Shown: positions 63,208 through 64,000 of the stretch, piece after piece | How the letters are laid out: each line of letters starts with the position of its first letter | Position numbering within the stretch: position 1 is the stretch's first letter | NCBI GenBank assembly: GCA_963691815.1 | Contig: OY829655.1 | Coordinates: forward strand, 13,104,279 to 13,168,278 | Source of the DNA: Echiichthys vipera | Taxonomy: Eukaryota > Chordata > Actinopteri > Perciformes > Trachinidae | Reading direction: 5' to 3' | DNA: 64,000 bases | Notes under the pieces: generated by a model | What the model was told of the DNA's origin: nothing | What the model saw: only the letters and a program-made list of their open reading frames with translations | The model's database searches: none | Made by a program: the position numbers and the translations under genes

Positions 63208-64000
63208 CTGCACTTAATCTTGATACAATAAAGGAACAATTCCAATAAAAACAGCACTTATTACAAGGTATCCTGCTTCAGAGACTTTGTAAAAACAATT
63301 GAACATTAATTATTATTATGTATTAGTTATTTAATATTGTGGATTCAAAGTATGTAATAATATTTAAAGGGTTACTCTGTATGCCTATACAGCCTACATT
63401 TAAAATCATGGTACGTGTAATTGGGTCCGTGTTAGTGGCGTGGTTGAAGGCTACCTCTTGTACTGTAGGTCCTGGTGCCCAACATCTGGGCAGCAATCTG
63501 AGCTGGAAGAGGGCAGGTGTGTCCAATGCTGCTTTTATATCTCAGAGGAGGGAGACCTCTGCTGTCCCAACACATAGCTGATTAAGGAACCAGTGCTGCC
63601 CGACAAAACCAAAGTGCAGTAACTAGGAAATAACACTAAAAAAATGGCTTTAAAGTTTGTTTACTGTCCCGACAACTGAATAGTTGGCACATTTATGACA
63701 GATTATGGTTTATTGATTTGACATATATCTTTTATCCAAATCAATCCTCAACTCATTATTTTCAGGAACCCAAAACTGTGCAGAACATGTTATTAGTGAT
63801 TTTGTGATCTGCACTCACATACATTCACATTGATATAGGCCATGCTTACATTAGTCTTGTTATAATAAAAGCGTCATGGAAGTAGGTGAATGAACAAACC
63901 GTCTTGCTGTAGTTATAGCTGAATAAGTATATAATGTTAATTATATAGTAACAATTAAGACATTTACAGTTTTGATAATTCCTTGATATTTAGTTTTAAG
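63208..64000. other. Right edge, probable intron or intergenic
   Basis: If the exons to the left are real, this is intron of that gene. A block at 63,425-63,590 (GGCAGCAATCTGAGCTGGAA) has repeat-like character. No exon recognised. Confidence 0.4.

Overview
The window reads as a teleost (probably percomorph) fish chromosome. The evidence is a single-exon fish-type olfactory receptor family, a single-exon Frizzled gene, fish-style LINEs (RTE, L1 and L2/CR1-like), a tRNA-derived SINE, and long CA, GA and GATA microsatellites. It contains no prokaryotic features, CRISPR arrays, operons or rRNA. Everything below comes from reading the sequence; no alignment or database search was run.

Positions 1 to about 1,840 hold LINE fossils and the tail of an upstream repeat unit. 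From 1,838 to about 39,320 the DNA is a tandem segmental duplication of five units (8.7, 7.4, 7.7, 9.9 and at least 3.7 kb). Each unit carries one olfactory receptor (OR) gene of 308 codons on the + strand. Four are intact (4516, 21063, 28761, 38050) and one (13357) has a single nonsense codon. The first four units each end with a dead RTE-clade LINE of about 2.8 kb. The site where that LINE inserted survives without it at 1,814-1,862. Units also differ in large blocks: minisatellite copy number, a GATA/GATG microsatellite, a hAT-like zinc-finger fossil, a 224-bp duplication just upstream of two receptors, and a Myb/SANT-bearing DNA transposon insertion in unit 4. Both the blocks and the amino-acid differences between receptors group the copies in conflicting ways, so unequal crossing-over and gene conversion appear to have shuffled the array.

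From 39,321 to about 43,780 is AT-rich intergenic DNA. A Frizzled-7-type Wnt receptor gene lies on the - strand (CDS 46,352-48,052), with a probable 3' UTR down to about 43,780 and a CCAAT-rich promoter near 48,500-48,700.

From 48,700 to 62,900 I see no convincing protein gene. The stretch holds microsatellites, a SINE whose tail matches the RTE LINE, an inverted pair of a 180-210 bp repeat, L2-like fossils, and a 304-bp terminal-inverted-repeat element whose right half also sits in four of the OR units. Near the right end (62,938-63,207, - strand) are two probable 3'-terminal coding exons of a multi-exon gene I cannot name; the rest lies beyond the window.

The OR genes and fzd7 are not functionally linked. 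The OR array serves odorant detection in olfactory neurons, and fzd7 serves Wnt signalling. I found no undescribed molecular system. The most informative part is the OR array, which preserves a filled/empty LINE site pair, recent duplicates and a very young pseudogene.
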